Positions 56,718 to 64,000 of a DNA stretch of 64,000 nt are shown piece after piece. The notes beneath the pieces were generated by a model that was not told the origin of the DNA, did not search any database, and saw nothing but the letters and a program-made list of their open reading frames with translations. Location of the stretch: NCBI GenBank assembly GCA_022071945.1, contig JAJVIN010000005.1:124001-188000 (forward strand), written 5' to 3'. Numbering within the stretch: position 1 is the stretch's first letter; each line of letters opens with the position of its first letter. A program made the position numbers and the translations under genes. This stretch comes from Thermoanaerobaculia bacterium (GTDB lineage Bacteria > Acidobacteriota > Thermoanaerobaculia > UBA5066).

Positions 56718-57950
56718 TCAGGCTTTGATCTGGTTGAGGATGGTGAACATCGGCAGGTATACGGAAAGCAGGATGGTGGCGATGACGCCGCCCATGATGA
56801 TCAGGATCAGGGGTTCTATCAGATTGACCAGCCGCTGCAGAGCCGTTTCGATCGCCTCGTCATAGAACTCGGAGACGTTCAGCAGCATCTCTTCCAGGGC
56901 TCCGGTCGCCTCGCCCACCTTCACCATCTCGACCGTCAGAGACGAGAAGAGCTTCGTCTCTTCCAGGCTCTTCCACATCTCCGCGCCCTCTCTAACCTTC
57001 GGCGCCACGGTGTCGACCGCCCCGGCGATCTTCCTGTTGGAAATCGAGCCCGAGCAGATTTCCAGGGCCGTCACCAGGGGTGTCCCGGCTCCCACGAGCG
57101 TCCCGAGAGACCGGCTGAACTGAGAGAGGGCGAACTGGTGCAGGATGTTGCCAACGAGCGGGATCTTCAGGAGCAGACCATCCCAAGTCTTGCTCCCCTC
57201 GTCGGTGTCGAGCCACTGCCGAAAGAGGTAGATCCCCACGGTCAGCGCCAGGACACCCTCGAGAAAGAAGGTCTTCGTGTAGTGCGAGGCCCCGACGACG
57301 ACGCGCGTCAGGGCGGGCAGCTCGCCCCCGAAGCCGGCGTAGAACTCGATGAACTTCGGGATGACGAACGTCATCAAGACGGTGATCAGCCCGATCGAGA
57401 GCGCGATCAGAACCGACGGGTAGACGAGAGCGCTGATCACCTTCCGCTGAACGGTTCCGAGGATCTTCTGGTAGGAGAGATAACGCCGGATGACCTTCTC
57501 GATCTCCCCCGATCTCTCGCCCGCCTTCAGCGAGGTGGCGTAGAGCTTCGGGAACGCGTCGCCGTGGGCCAGAAACGCGTCCGAAAGGGCCACTCCCGAG
57601 GTGATCTGGTCGCGGATCGCGAGGAGGATCGCCTTGAATCTCGGGTTCTTCTGCCTCTCGAGCAGCGTCTCGAAGCTGGCGACGATGGGGAGGCCGGCCT
57701 TCAGGAGCGCGACCAGCTCCTGATTGAAGACGAGAAACTCGTCGAGCTTGACCGGCTTTCCCGAGCTCTTCTTGGCGAGAGCGGCTCCGAGGGAAAGCCC
57801 GACAACCCCCGCCTTCGCCGGCTTGATCGAGAAGATCATGCCGCCTTGCCTGGCCAGTTCCTGCCGTGCCGCCTCGATGTCAGAGGCCTCCAGCGTCCTG
57901 ACGGCGACACTGCCGTCCGGCGCTCCCACACGACAAACGAAGCTGGGCAT
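56718..57950 (-). CDS. gspF: type II secretion inner-membrane protein GspF
   Basis: A 410-residue platform protein with two repeated GspF domains (LKAGLPIVASFETLLERQ and SLGTLVGAGTPLVTALEICSG) and membrane helices at about 168-200, 220-235 and 380-405. It contains the usual KAGERSGEIEKVIRRYLSYQ and KVGEATGALEEMLLNVSEFYDE. ATG start overlaps the upstream stop as TAATG. Confidence 0.95.
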   Translation of the reverse strand: MPSFVCRVGAPDGSVAVRTLEASDIEAARQELARQGGMIFSIKPAKAGVVGLSLGAALAKKSSGKPVKLDEFLVFNQELVALLKAGLPIVASFETLLERQKNPRFKAILLAIRDQITSGVALSDAFLAHGDAFPKLYATSLKAGERSGEIEKVIRRYLSYQKILGTVQRKVISALVYPSVLIALSIGLITVLMTFVIPKFIEFYAGFGGELPALTRVVVGASHYTKTFFLEGVLALTVGIYLFRQWLDTDEGSKTWDGLLLKIPLVGNILHQFALSQFSRSLGTLVGAGTPLVTALEICSGSISNRKIAGAVDTVAPKVREGAEMWKSLEETKLFSSLTVEMVKVGEATGALEEMLLNVSEFYDEAIETALQRLVNLIEPLILIIMGGVIATILLSVYLPMFTILNQIKA

Positions 57951-58723
57951 TACCGCTCCCCCCCGAATCCCGGCCCTGGTCCCGCCCCGGGCGCAGGTGT
58001 AGAGAATACGAGGAAAAGGGCCGCCTGGGCGGCCTCATCCTTTCCGACCCCCAGAACATAGGGCTGCCCGGAAGGCATGTTGATCGAGCTCTTCAGGATC
58101 TGTTCCCGCTTCTCGGTCCCGTCTTTCTTCCGGACGGCCGAGAGCGAGAGATCCCGGAGCTTGACGAGGTTGTCCCCCGCGGTGGTCTCGAGGGTGAAAT
58201 CGAGCTGATAGCCGCCCTGGAGCACGCAGGAGACTCCGCTCCCCTCCAGGCCCCGGACGACCACCGAGTCGACCGGGCTGAACTCCTGGAAGTTGAAGAG
58301 CTTCCGGAGCCTGTCGGCCACGGTCTTCACATCGTCGGGGAGAGGTTTCTTCTCCCCTGCCCGGACAGGCGTCGCCGTCGCTCTGAGGAGCGTGATGGCG
58401 AGGATCCGGCCCCGGGGAGGGATGTCCCAGCGCGTGAGAAGCCGGCTGATCCTGTCGATGGCCTCCGGCTGGTCTTGGACGGTGACCGAGTTCGTCTTCG
58501 GCTGGATCAAGACCGTCCCTTCCCCGGTCAGAAGCGGACGCACGGCCGTGGCGGCGTCCTCGGCCTTCCGGAATTTCAACGAGTAGACCCGAACCACGGA
58601 CGGAGTTCCCGGGCCTGGCTGGGCGGCGAGCGCGAGGGGAACCAAGAGTTCGAGACCAGCGATGGCGAAGAGCACCATCCTGGCCAGCCTCCTCCTGCAA
58701 CGCCCGAAGTCAGAGATCCACAT
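57950..58723 (-). CDS. secretin N-domain-like periplasmic protein
   Basis: A 257-residue protein with a signal peptide ending near residue 34 (PLALAAQ). VVRVYSLKFRKAEDAATAVRPLLT and VLIQPKTNSVTVQDQPEAIDRISRLLTRWD form one secretin/TonB N-domain-like unit. The rest resembles the remainder of a secretin periplasmic region but no pore-forming domain exists. It may assist secretin assembly or bind pseudopilins. ATG start overlaps the anti-sigma stop. Confidence 0.75.
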   Translation of the reverse strand: MWISDFGRCRRRLARMVLFAIAGLELLVPLALAAQPGPGTPSVVRVYSLKFRKAEDAATAVRPLLTGEGTVLIQPKTNSVTVQDQPEAIDRISRLLTRWDIPPRGRILAITLLRATATPVRAGEKKPLPDDVKTVADRLRKLFNFQEFSPVDSVVVRGLEGSGVSCVLQGGYQLDFTLETTAGDNLVKLRDLSLSAVRKKDGTEKREQILKSSINMPSGQPYVLGVGKDEAAQAALFLVFSTPAPGAGPGPGFGGER

Positions 58724-59318
58724 TCCGGTTCACCACGAAAACCACGACTGGCTCGCCCGGAGAGGCGGGAGAGAACTGGTAGACCTGCGCTGAAGGATCC
58801 GAGATGTTCTCGATCCACGGAGCCGCCGTCTCCACCGCCCCGGCCCGCAAGGTCTCGCCGGCCGGTGCCGGCGCGGCCGCCGCCGGCGTTCCCGGGCCCG
58901 CGCTCGCCGAAGTGGCCGGGCCTCCAGGAACCCCCACCTTCCCATCCCGGGTGAGAAACCACGTCCCCACGGCGGCCACCATCATCACGGAGGCGGCCAG
59001 CTTCATCCACGGGTGCCCCGCGGGCGGCTCGATCCGGCGCCGGAACGACTCGACGCTGACGACGGAGGCCACCGCGTTTCTGATCGAGGCGATGTCTTCG
59101 GCATCCTGACCGCTCGAGTAGGCGCTCGCGGACGGGTCGTTGGCGGCGGAGAGAGGAGCGAGAAGGAGGAGCGGGTCGGCCTCGAGGGCCTTTCGGCCGC
59201 AGGGTCCGCAGGCGTCGAGATGCCTCTTGAGCCAGCGGTTTTCCAGGGCCGAGATCTCGTCGGATTCCCGTTTCCGGAGAAGCCCGGTCACCTTTCCGCT
59301 TTCCGTGCAATCGATCAT
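58710..59318 (-). CDS. zinc-finger anti-sigma factor
   Basis: A 202-residue single-pass protein. The N-terminus has HLDACGPC, the HxxxCxxC motif of zinc anti-sigma factors. A membrane helix follows (MKLAASVMMVAAVGTWFL, about 103-120), then a Pro/Ala-rich region and an outer beta segment (ENISDPSAQVYQFSPASPGEPVVVFVVNRNVDL). It probably holds the adjacent ECF sigma factor at the membrane. It overlaps the sigma gene by 4 bp. Confidence 0.88.
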   Translation of the reverse strand: MIDCTESGKVTGLLRKRESDEISALENRWLKRHLDACGPCGRKALEADPLLLLAPLSAANDPSASAYSSGQDAEDIASIRNAVASVVSVESFRRRIEPPAGHPWMKLAASVMMVAAVGTWFLTRDGKVGVPGGPATSASAGPGTPAAAAPAPAGETLRAGAVETAAPWIENISDPSAQVYQFSPASPGEPVVVFVVNRNVDL

Positions 59319-59929
59319 GACTTGTCACTCCCGCACGCCGGCGCGTACTCGGGGAAGCGCCGCCGGATCTCCTCCCGGAGGGCCTGGCGGGCCTGAAAGA
59401 GGTGGTTTCGAACCGTGGACTCCCGGCAGTCGAGAATCGCGGCGATCTCGCTCGTCTCCTTTTCCTCGAACTCCCGCAGAACGAAGACGAGACGTTGTTT
59501 CTCCGAGAGCGCGGCCGAGCAGGTATCAAAGATCCGCCGCGCCTCCGCGCTGGCTAGGGCGGAGGGCCCCTCGGGCTCGGTCCTTCCGGCGGCCCCGCCC
59601 GCGAGACGGAGGTTCTCCTGGCCGGTTCGCTCCCGGCTCTGGCGTGCCCGGATCGCGTCGATCGCGAGATTCGAGGCGATCCGGTAGAGCCAGGTCGAAA
59701 ACGCCCAGGCCGGATCGTACTTGTGGAGGTTCTCCCAGACCCTCACGAAGGTGAGCTGCGCCACGTCGCGCGCATCTTCCGGATCGCCCAGCATCCGTCT
59801 GAGAAAGGCCAGGACACCCGGCGAGCGGGAATCGACGAGGTCCGCGAAGGCGTCGCGGTCCCCCGAGCGAGCCCGCCTGATCAAGACCTGCTCGTCGGCA
59901 AAAGACCGGACGGGGGCGGACCGGTTCAT
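59315..59929 (-). CDS. ECF RNA polymerase sigma factor
   Basis: A 204-residue ECF sigma factor. Region 2 is DAFADLVDSRSPGVLAFLRRMLGDPEDARDVAQLTFVRVWENLHKYDP with FSTWLYRIASNLAIDAIR; region 4 is LSEKQRLVFVLREFEEKETSEIAAILDCRESTVRNHLFQARQAL. Start ATG behind GGAGGGG. It heads the long run that includes the secretion machine and anti-sigma factor, so it may regulate that run or itself. A typical promoter autorepeat was not identified. Confidence 0.93.
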   Translation of the reverse strand: MNRSAPVRSFADEQVLIRRARSGDRDAFADLVDSRSPGVLAFLRRMLGDPEDARDVAQLTFVRVWENLHKYDPAWAFSTWLYRIASNLAIDAIRARQSRERTGQENLRLAGGAAGRTEPEGPSALASAEARRIFDTCSAALSEKQRLVFVLREFEEKETSEIAAILDCRESTVRNHLFQARQALREEIRRRFPEYAPACGSDKS

Positions 59930-60051
59930 CCCCGCCCCTCCGCGGGTCCCTCGAGAAAGGCCAGGCCGCAGGGTGGAAAGCTGCACGACACCCTTTTTAC
60001 GGGGCCGGGGCCGCGGGCGTCTAGCGCCGGGGCGGGCTCCCGCCTCGTTTC

Positions 60052-60057
60052 TATAAT
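60052..60057 (+). promoter_or_regulatory. TATAAT -10 box of the lipid A gene run
   Basis: A perfect TATAAT lies in the divergent gap between the sigma factor and waaA. It overlaps the ATG at 60056, so a transcript from it would favour the GTG start at 60101. No good -35 is visible. Confidence 0.5.
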
Positions 60058-60100
60058 GCCGCCTCGTGTCCGGTCCCCTTGGCCCGGACAGGAACGCGCC

Positions 60101-61426
60101 GTGCCGCCAAAAACCCCTCCGGACTCCGGTCCCGAAAACGTGCGGATCCCCGCTCTTTTGGCAGAACGCCTCTGGCCCCGCGCCGAGAGGCTCGCGCCAG
60201 GCATCTGGATCCATGGGGTCTCGGTCGGAGAGGCGGAACTGGCGTCCACGTTCGGGAGAATACTGAAACAAAAGCGCCCGGAAGTGAGCATCACCCTCAC
60301 CGCCTCCACCCCGGCCGGTGTCTCGCTCTTGAGGCGGAAGTTCCCCCCCGCCCCGGAGAATCCGGGGGTCAGGGCCTTCCCGCTCGACTTGCCGTTCTCT
60401 GTCAGACGCGCGTTTGACGCCCTCTCGCCGCGGCTCCTCGTCCTGATGGAAACGGAGCTGTGGCCGGGTGCTCTGAACGAGGCCCGGCGCCGGAAGGTCC
60501 CGGTCGAGATCGTCAACGCCCGTCTCTCGGAACGCTCTCTCAACCGGCTCTTGAAGGCCCGCATTCTCTTCGGCGGTCCTCTTCGCGCCCTCTCCCACGT
60601 CGCGGCCCGAACCCCCCTCGACGCCGAGCGCTTCCTCGGGCTCGGACTGCCCAGCTCACGCGTCACCGTCTGCGGGGATCTGAAATACGACCGGGTCCTG
60701 CCGGACTCCTCGGCCCTCGCCATCGACCTTCGAGAGCTGGCCCAGGACCGTCCGATCCTCTCGGCAGGCTCCCTGGCCCCCGAGGAGATTCCGGCCGTTC
60801 TGGATCTCTTCCAGAGACTGCGGAGCCGCCCCTCGACATCCAGTCTTCTCCTCCTGCTCGCTCCTCGCAGGCCGGAGTCCTTCGAGGAAGCCGCGCGCGA
60901 GCTCGGCCGCAGGGGGCTCGGCTTCTTGAAACGAAGCGAGTGGCGAGGCGGAGCCGCATCTGGCGCCCCCGGGCGCGGGGCCCCCGACTCCGGGGCCCCC
61001 GCGTTCGGGGCTCCCGCGTTCGGGGCCCCCGCGTTCGGGGCTCCCGCGTTCGGGGCTCCCGCCGCCGTCCTCCTCGACACGATCGGCGAGCTCGCGGCGT
61101 CGTACGCGGCGGCCTCTGTCGCGATCCTCGGGGGAACCTTCGCGCCGAAGGGCGGACACAACATCCTCGAACCCCTCCACTACGGCCTGCCCGTCGTGGT
61201 CGGCCCCTCGATCACGAACATCCGGCAGACGGTGAAGGACGCCGAGGGCGCCGTCTATCCCGCCGCCGATTTCATCGAAGCCACATCCGTCGTGGAATCC
61301 CTTCTCCTCGATGCCGCCGAGCGAGAGCGCGCGAGAGAGAAAGCGCGAGACCTATTCAGGAGAAACCGCGGCGCCGGCGAGAGGGCCGCGACGATCGCTC
61401 TCGAACTTCTGGATCGCCCGGCATGA
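60101..61426 (+). CDS. waaA: 3-deoxy-D-manno-octulosonic acid transferase
   Basis: About 441 residues. It adds Kdo to lipid A precursor. The family motifs are present: IHGVSVGEAEL (catalytic Glu), LVLMETELWPGALNEARRR, VCGDLKYDR, ILGGTFAPKGGHNILEP. The N-terminal membrane anchor of E. coli WaaA is missing, and no upstream frame supplies it. A GAPAF pentapeptide repeat expands a loop just before VLLDTIGELAASYAAA. GTG at 60101 has AGGAA upstream; the in-frame ATG at 60056 is embedded in TATAAT. The lpxK start overlaps its stop (ATGA). Confidence 0.9.
   Translation: MPPKTPPDSGPENVRIPALLAERLWPRAERLAPGIWIHGVSVGEAELASTFGRILKQKRPEVSITLTASTPAGVSLLRRKFPPAPENPGVRAFPLDLPFSVRRAFDALSPRLLVLMETELWPGALNEARRRKVPVEIVNARLSERSLNRLLKARILFGGPLRALSHVAARTPLDAERFLGLGLPSSRVTVCGDLKYDRVLPDSSALAIDLRELAQDRPILSAGSLAPEEIPAVLDLFQRLRSRPSTSSLLLLLAPRRPESFEEAARELGRRGLGFLKRSEWRGGAASGAPGRGAPDSGAPAFGAPAFGAPAFGAPAFGAPAAVLLDTIGELAASYAAASVAILGGTFAPKGGHNILEPLHYGLPVVVGPSITNIRQTVKDAEGAVYPAADFIEATSVVESLLLDAAERERAREKARDLFRRNRGAGERAATIALELLDRPA
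60977..61066 (+). repeat. 15-bp coding tandem repeat within waaA
   Basis: About six 15-bp units of GGGGCTCCCGCGTTC type (first and last diverged, C/T alternation at one site) encode GAPxF/GAPAF repeats. Every unit keeps the reading frame, so copy-number change would alter only loop length. Confidence 0.9.
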
Positions 61427-62466
61427 AGAGAGATGCGATCGGATCCCTTCTGCTCGAGCCCCCCGCGGCTCTGTTCGGCGCCTTGAGCCGCCTCCGTCTC
61501 GCCCTCTACCAGAAGGGCCTCTTGAAAGTGGAGAAGGCTCCGCTCCCCACGATATCGGTCGGGAATCTCGCGGCGGGAGGAACCGGAAAGACGCCCTTCG
61601 TCAGATGGCTCGCATCCGAGCTCCTGCGGAAGGGCCGGCGTCCCTGCATCCTCACCCGCGGCTACGGGCGCGAGAGCACCGGCACGGTCGTCGTTTCCGA
61701 CGGCAAGGGCGAGAGGGCGGCGGTCCGGGACTCTGGCGACGAGGCCCAACTGCTGGCACGGGCCCTGCCCAAGGTCCCGATCGTCGCGGATGCCAACCGG
61801 ATTCGGGGCGCGGCCAAGGCCGCGGAGCTCTCGCTCCCGGCCGACCTGTTCCTGCTCGACGACGGGTTTTCGCACGTCCGGATCTCCCGCGAGGTCGACA
61901 TCGTGCTCGTCGACGCGACGTTTCCGGACGCGGGCGGAGCCTTCCTGCCCGCCGGTCTCCTCCGGGAGCCTCTCGCGTCTCTCTCGCGCGCGGACCTGAT
62001 CGTGATCACCCGGACCGACCAGGCCAACCCCGATAGAGCCCGGGCCCTTTGCGAGGAGCACGCGAGAGGGATCCCCATCTTCCACGCGACGACCGAGGTT
62101 CTCGGAATCAGCGATCGCTCGGGCCTCGACGTGGATCCCGTGAACCTCCATCCCGGGACCCTCGTCGCGGTCTCGGGAGTCGCACGCCCCGAGGCGTTCC
62201 AGAAGACTCTGCGCGATCTCGGGATCCAGCCGGCGGAGTGGCTCGAGTTCCCCGACCACGCGAAGTACACCCCCTTCCGGATCGGCCGGATCCAGAAGGC
62301 CCTCGAGGACTCCGGAGCCACGGCCCTCGTGACGACCGAGAAGGACGCGGTGAAGCTCGAGGTCGCGCTCTCGGTCCCGATCTTCTCCATCGGAATCCAG
62401 ATGCCCGTCGTCGAACAGAACTTCACCGCCGAGGTTCTCGCAAGGCTCTCGCGGCAGGTCTCCTGA
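61423..62466 (+). CDS. lpxK: tetraacyldisaccharide 4'-kinase
   Basis: A 347-residue LpxK that phosphorylates the lipid A disaccharide. The P-loop is VGNLAAGGTGKTPFVRWL; LTRGYGR, DSGDEAQLLA, LDDGFSH and TTEKDAVKL are the other conserved blocks. The N-terminal amphipathic segment is present. ATG start overlaps the waaA stop. Confidence 0.96.
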   Translation: MKRDAIGSLLLEPPAALFGALSRLRLALYQKGLLKVEKAPLPTISVGNLAAGGTGKTPFVRWLASELLRKGRRPCILTRGYGRESTGTVVVSDGKGERAAVRDSGDEAQLLARALPKVPIVADANRIRGAAKAAELSLPADLFLLDDGFSHVRISREVDIVLVDATFPDAGGAFLPAGLLREPLASLSRADLIVITRTDQANPDRARALCEEHARGIPIFHATTEVLGISDRSGLDVDPVNLHPGTLVAVSGVARPEAFQKTLRDLGIQPAEWLEFPDHAKYTPFRIGRIQKALEDSGATALVTTEKDAVKLEVALSVPIFSIGIQMPVVEQNFTAEVLARLSRQVS

Positions 62467-62468
62467 AG

Positions 62469-63350
62469 ATGTCGAAGAACCGTTCGCACGCCCGCAACCT
62501 CGCCGAATACGGAATCGTGGCGCTTTTTCTGTCCCTGTTCCGCTTCATCCCGCGGGCCGTGGCCGTGGGATTGGGAGAACGTCTCGGCCTTCTCTTCCGG
62601 CTTCTTTCGCGAAGGAGACGAACGCTCGCCGAAACGAACATCGCTCGAGCGATGCCGGGCCTCGCCCAAAACGAGGTGGCGGCCCTGGCGAGAAAGACGT
62701 TCCGGCACTTCGGGGGCCTGGCGGCCGAGCTTCTGTGGTCGGCGAAGAGGGAGACGAGGGCCATAAGCGAGATCGTCGCCATCGAGGGCTTCGAGCACGC
62801 CGAGGCGGCGAGGGACGCGGGGCGGGGATTCTTCTTCATGACCGCCCACATCGGGAACTGGGAGTTCGGGGCGATCGCCACCGGCGCCCGCGGGCTGCCC
62901 CTGTCGGTGATCACGAGACCTCTGGACAACCCGCTCCTCGAAGACAGGTTCAAGAGATTCCGCGAGCAGTCCGGGAACCGGGTCGTCTCCAAGCGCGAGG
63001 CGGCCCGGGAGATCCTGCGGACGTTGAAGACCGGCGGCGCCATCGGAATCCTGCCGGACCAGCACGCCAAGCCGCCCGATGCGGTGACCGTCCCCTTTTT
63101 CGGCCGGCCCGCCGCGACCCTGACCGCGATCGTCCGTTTCGCGGAGCGGACCGGAGCCCTCATCGTCCCCGCGGCGGCCTACAGGACCCCCGAGGGAACC
63201 TACCGTCTCGTTTTCGGTCCCCCGGTGTCGATGGAAGGACCGGGGACCGTGGAAGACAAGACGGCCCGGATGAACTCCATTCTCGAGGGCCTCATCAAGC
63301 GGGCGCCCGAGCAGTGGATGTGGCTCCACAACCGGTGGCGCGAGGACTGA
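62469..63350 (+). CDS. lpxL: lipid A acyltransferase (LpxL/HtrB family)
   Basis: A 293-residue inner-membrane acyltransferase that adds a secondary acyl chain to lipid A. The HxxxxE catalytic motif is in TAHIGNWEFGA. GAIGILPDQHAKPPDAVTVPFFGRPA and the C-terminal PEQWMWLHNRW are typical. An N-terminal membrane helix (residues 14-32) is present. Start ATG 2 bp after the lpxK stop. Confidence 0.93.
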   Translation: MSKNRSHARNLAEYGIVALFLSLFRFIPRAVAVGLGERLGLLFRLLSRRRRTLAETNIARAMPGLAQNEVAALARKTFRHFGGLAAELLWSAKRETRAISEIVAIEGFEHAEAARDAGRGFFFMTAHIGNWEFGAIATGARGLPLSVITRPLDNPLLEDRFKRFREQSGNRVVSKREAAREILRTLKTGGAIGILPDQHAKPPDAVTVPFFGRPAATLTAIVRFAERTGALIVPAAAYRTPEGTYRLVFGPPVSMEGPGTVEDKTARMNSILEGLIKRAPEQWMWLHNRWRED

Positions 63351-63352
63351 CG

Positions 63353-63940
63353 CTACGGCCCCAGTTCGACGTTCCAGTAGGCGACGTCGAGGAAATTCCG
63401 CCATTCCGGATGGATCCGGTGCGGAGACAGGAGCCCGAGGGGGCTCGGCTTGGGCTTCGCGGGAACCCTCCTCATCCGCATCCCGGCCTCCTCGGGGGTC
63501 CGGCATCCCTTCTTGACGTTGCAGGTCAGGCAAGCACAGACGATGTTCTCCCAGCTCGAGACACCGCCGCGAGCCAGGGGGATCACGTGGTCGAGCGAGA
63601 GCTCGGACGTCGGGAAGCGCTTGCCACAGTACTGGCACCGGTTGCCGTCGCGAACGTAGATGTTGTGCCGGGAGAACTTGACTTCGTTTCGAGGAAGCCT
63701 CTCGCAGGAGAGCAGCTGGATCACCCTCGGGACCTTCAGCACCATCGAGGGGGTGTGGATGAGGTCATCGTCGGGCTGCACGGGAATGTCGCACCACTCC
63801 TCGAATGCGTACGTGGTGTAATCCGGCAGGACCGCGCGCACGTGTCCCTTGCAGAAGAGGGTGAAACACCTCTTCACATCGGTCAGCGCCAGGGCCACAA
63901 ACCCCTTGTTCAGAACCAGAACCGGAGATTCCAGCATCAC
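63353..63940 (-). CDS. HNH endonuclease family protein
   Basis: A 195-residue HNH protein. CQYCGKRF and CACLTCNVKKG give the zinc ribbon, and LDHVIPLARGG with SWENIV gives the His-Asn-type catalytic core. Such stand-alone HNH proteins are common chromosomal genes of uncertain role. No mobile element surrounds it. Start ATG; convergent with lpxL, 2 bp apart. Confidence 0.9.
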   Translation of the reverse strand: MMLESPVLVLNKGFVALALTDVKRCFTLFCKGHVRAVLPDYTTYAFEEWCDIPVQPDDDLIHTPSMVLKVPRVIQLLSCERLPRNEVKFSRHNIYVRDGNRCQYCGKRFPTSELSLDHVIPLARGGVSSWENIVCACLTCNVKKGCRTPEEAGMRMRRVPAKPKPSPLGLLSPHRIHPEWRNFLDVAYWNVELGP

Positions 63941-63963
63941 GCCTCAAGGATAGCGGAACGGAG

Positions 63964-64000
63964 ATGAGAATTCTGTTGATCCGGCTTTCATCCTTCGGGG
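63964..64000 (+). CDS. glycosyltransferase family 9 (heptosyltransferase-like), 5' end only
   Basis: Only 12 codons are visible: MRILLIRLSSFG, the characteristic first strand and glycine loop of heptosyltransferases and other GT9 enzymes. GGAACGGAG precedes the ATG. Its position after Kdo/lipid A genes fits LPS core synthesis. The rest lies outside the window. Confidence 0.7.
   Translation, partial: MRILLIRLSSFG

Overview
The window is high-GC bacterial chromosome. The gene complement points to Acidobacteriota; this is an inference, since no rRNA or other phylogenetic marker gene is present. Supporting traits are a PilMNO-type type II secretion cluster whose secretin ends in a cohesin domain, a PPi-type phosphofructokinase, a Ser/Thr kinase with TPRs, Cys-rich SLH-like secreted proteins, and Kdo/lipid A genes showing a Gram-negative envelope.

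1-10.7 kb is an accessory region with less GC-biased codons. It holds a partial membrane transglutaminase-like gene, a small HD alarmone hydrolase, an ISAzo13-type insertion sequence, a three-gene minus-strand operon (divergent ECF-sigma-like protein, HxxxCxxC protein, membrane-anchored Lon-like Ser/Lys protease with a PKD-like tail), a conserved unknown, a coiled-coil membrane protein and a DUF4407-like small protein. An ~81-bp imperfect repeat sits just upstream of two of these genes.

10.7-28.3 kb: mutL, PPi-dependent phosphofructokinase, a large secreted pullulanase with four X25 modules, a cytidylate-kinase-like protein, a probable SELENOPROTEIN (thioredoxin fold with UGGC, UGA at 19558-19560 followed by a SECIS-like hairpin), a Ser/Thr kinase with TPRs, a second membrane transglutaminase-like protein, L-lactate dehydrogenase, a membrane protein and rsgA.

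28.5-36.4 kb: secreted proteins (a carboxypeptidase-regulatory-like protein, a Cys-rich small protein preceded by an 11-G tract, and a seven-repeat protein with a C-terminal SLH-like region) plus a cytoplasmic GH13 enzyme. Together with pullulanase this suggests alpha-glucan use.

36.4-44.2 kb: a complete uptake [NiFe]-hydrogenase locus on the minus strand, hypC-hypD-hypE-sigma54 activator-hyaA-hyaB-hyaC-hyaD. The small subunit has both extra cysteines of the oxygen-tolerant [4Fe-3S] cluster. A near-consensus sigma54 promoter and a palindromic upstream site precede hyaA.

44.3-59.9 kb: one long, tightly overlapping minus-strand gene run. It begins with ECF sigma and anti-sigma, continues through the secretion machine (secretin N-domain protein, GspF, GspE, PilM/N/O, PilP-like, secretin-cohesin, three pseudopilins), and ends with M16 peptidase, dUTPase, metallo-beta-lactamase protein, PurS and PurQ.

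60-64 kb: lipid A/LPS genes waaA-lpxK-lpxL, an HNH endonuclease, and the first 12 codons of a GT9 heptosyltransferase-like gene at the right edge. No tRNA, rRNA or CRISPR array was found.
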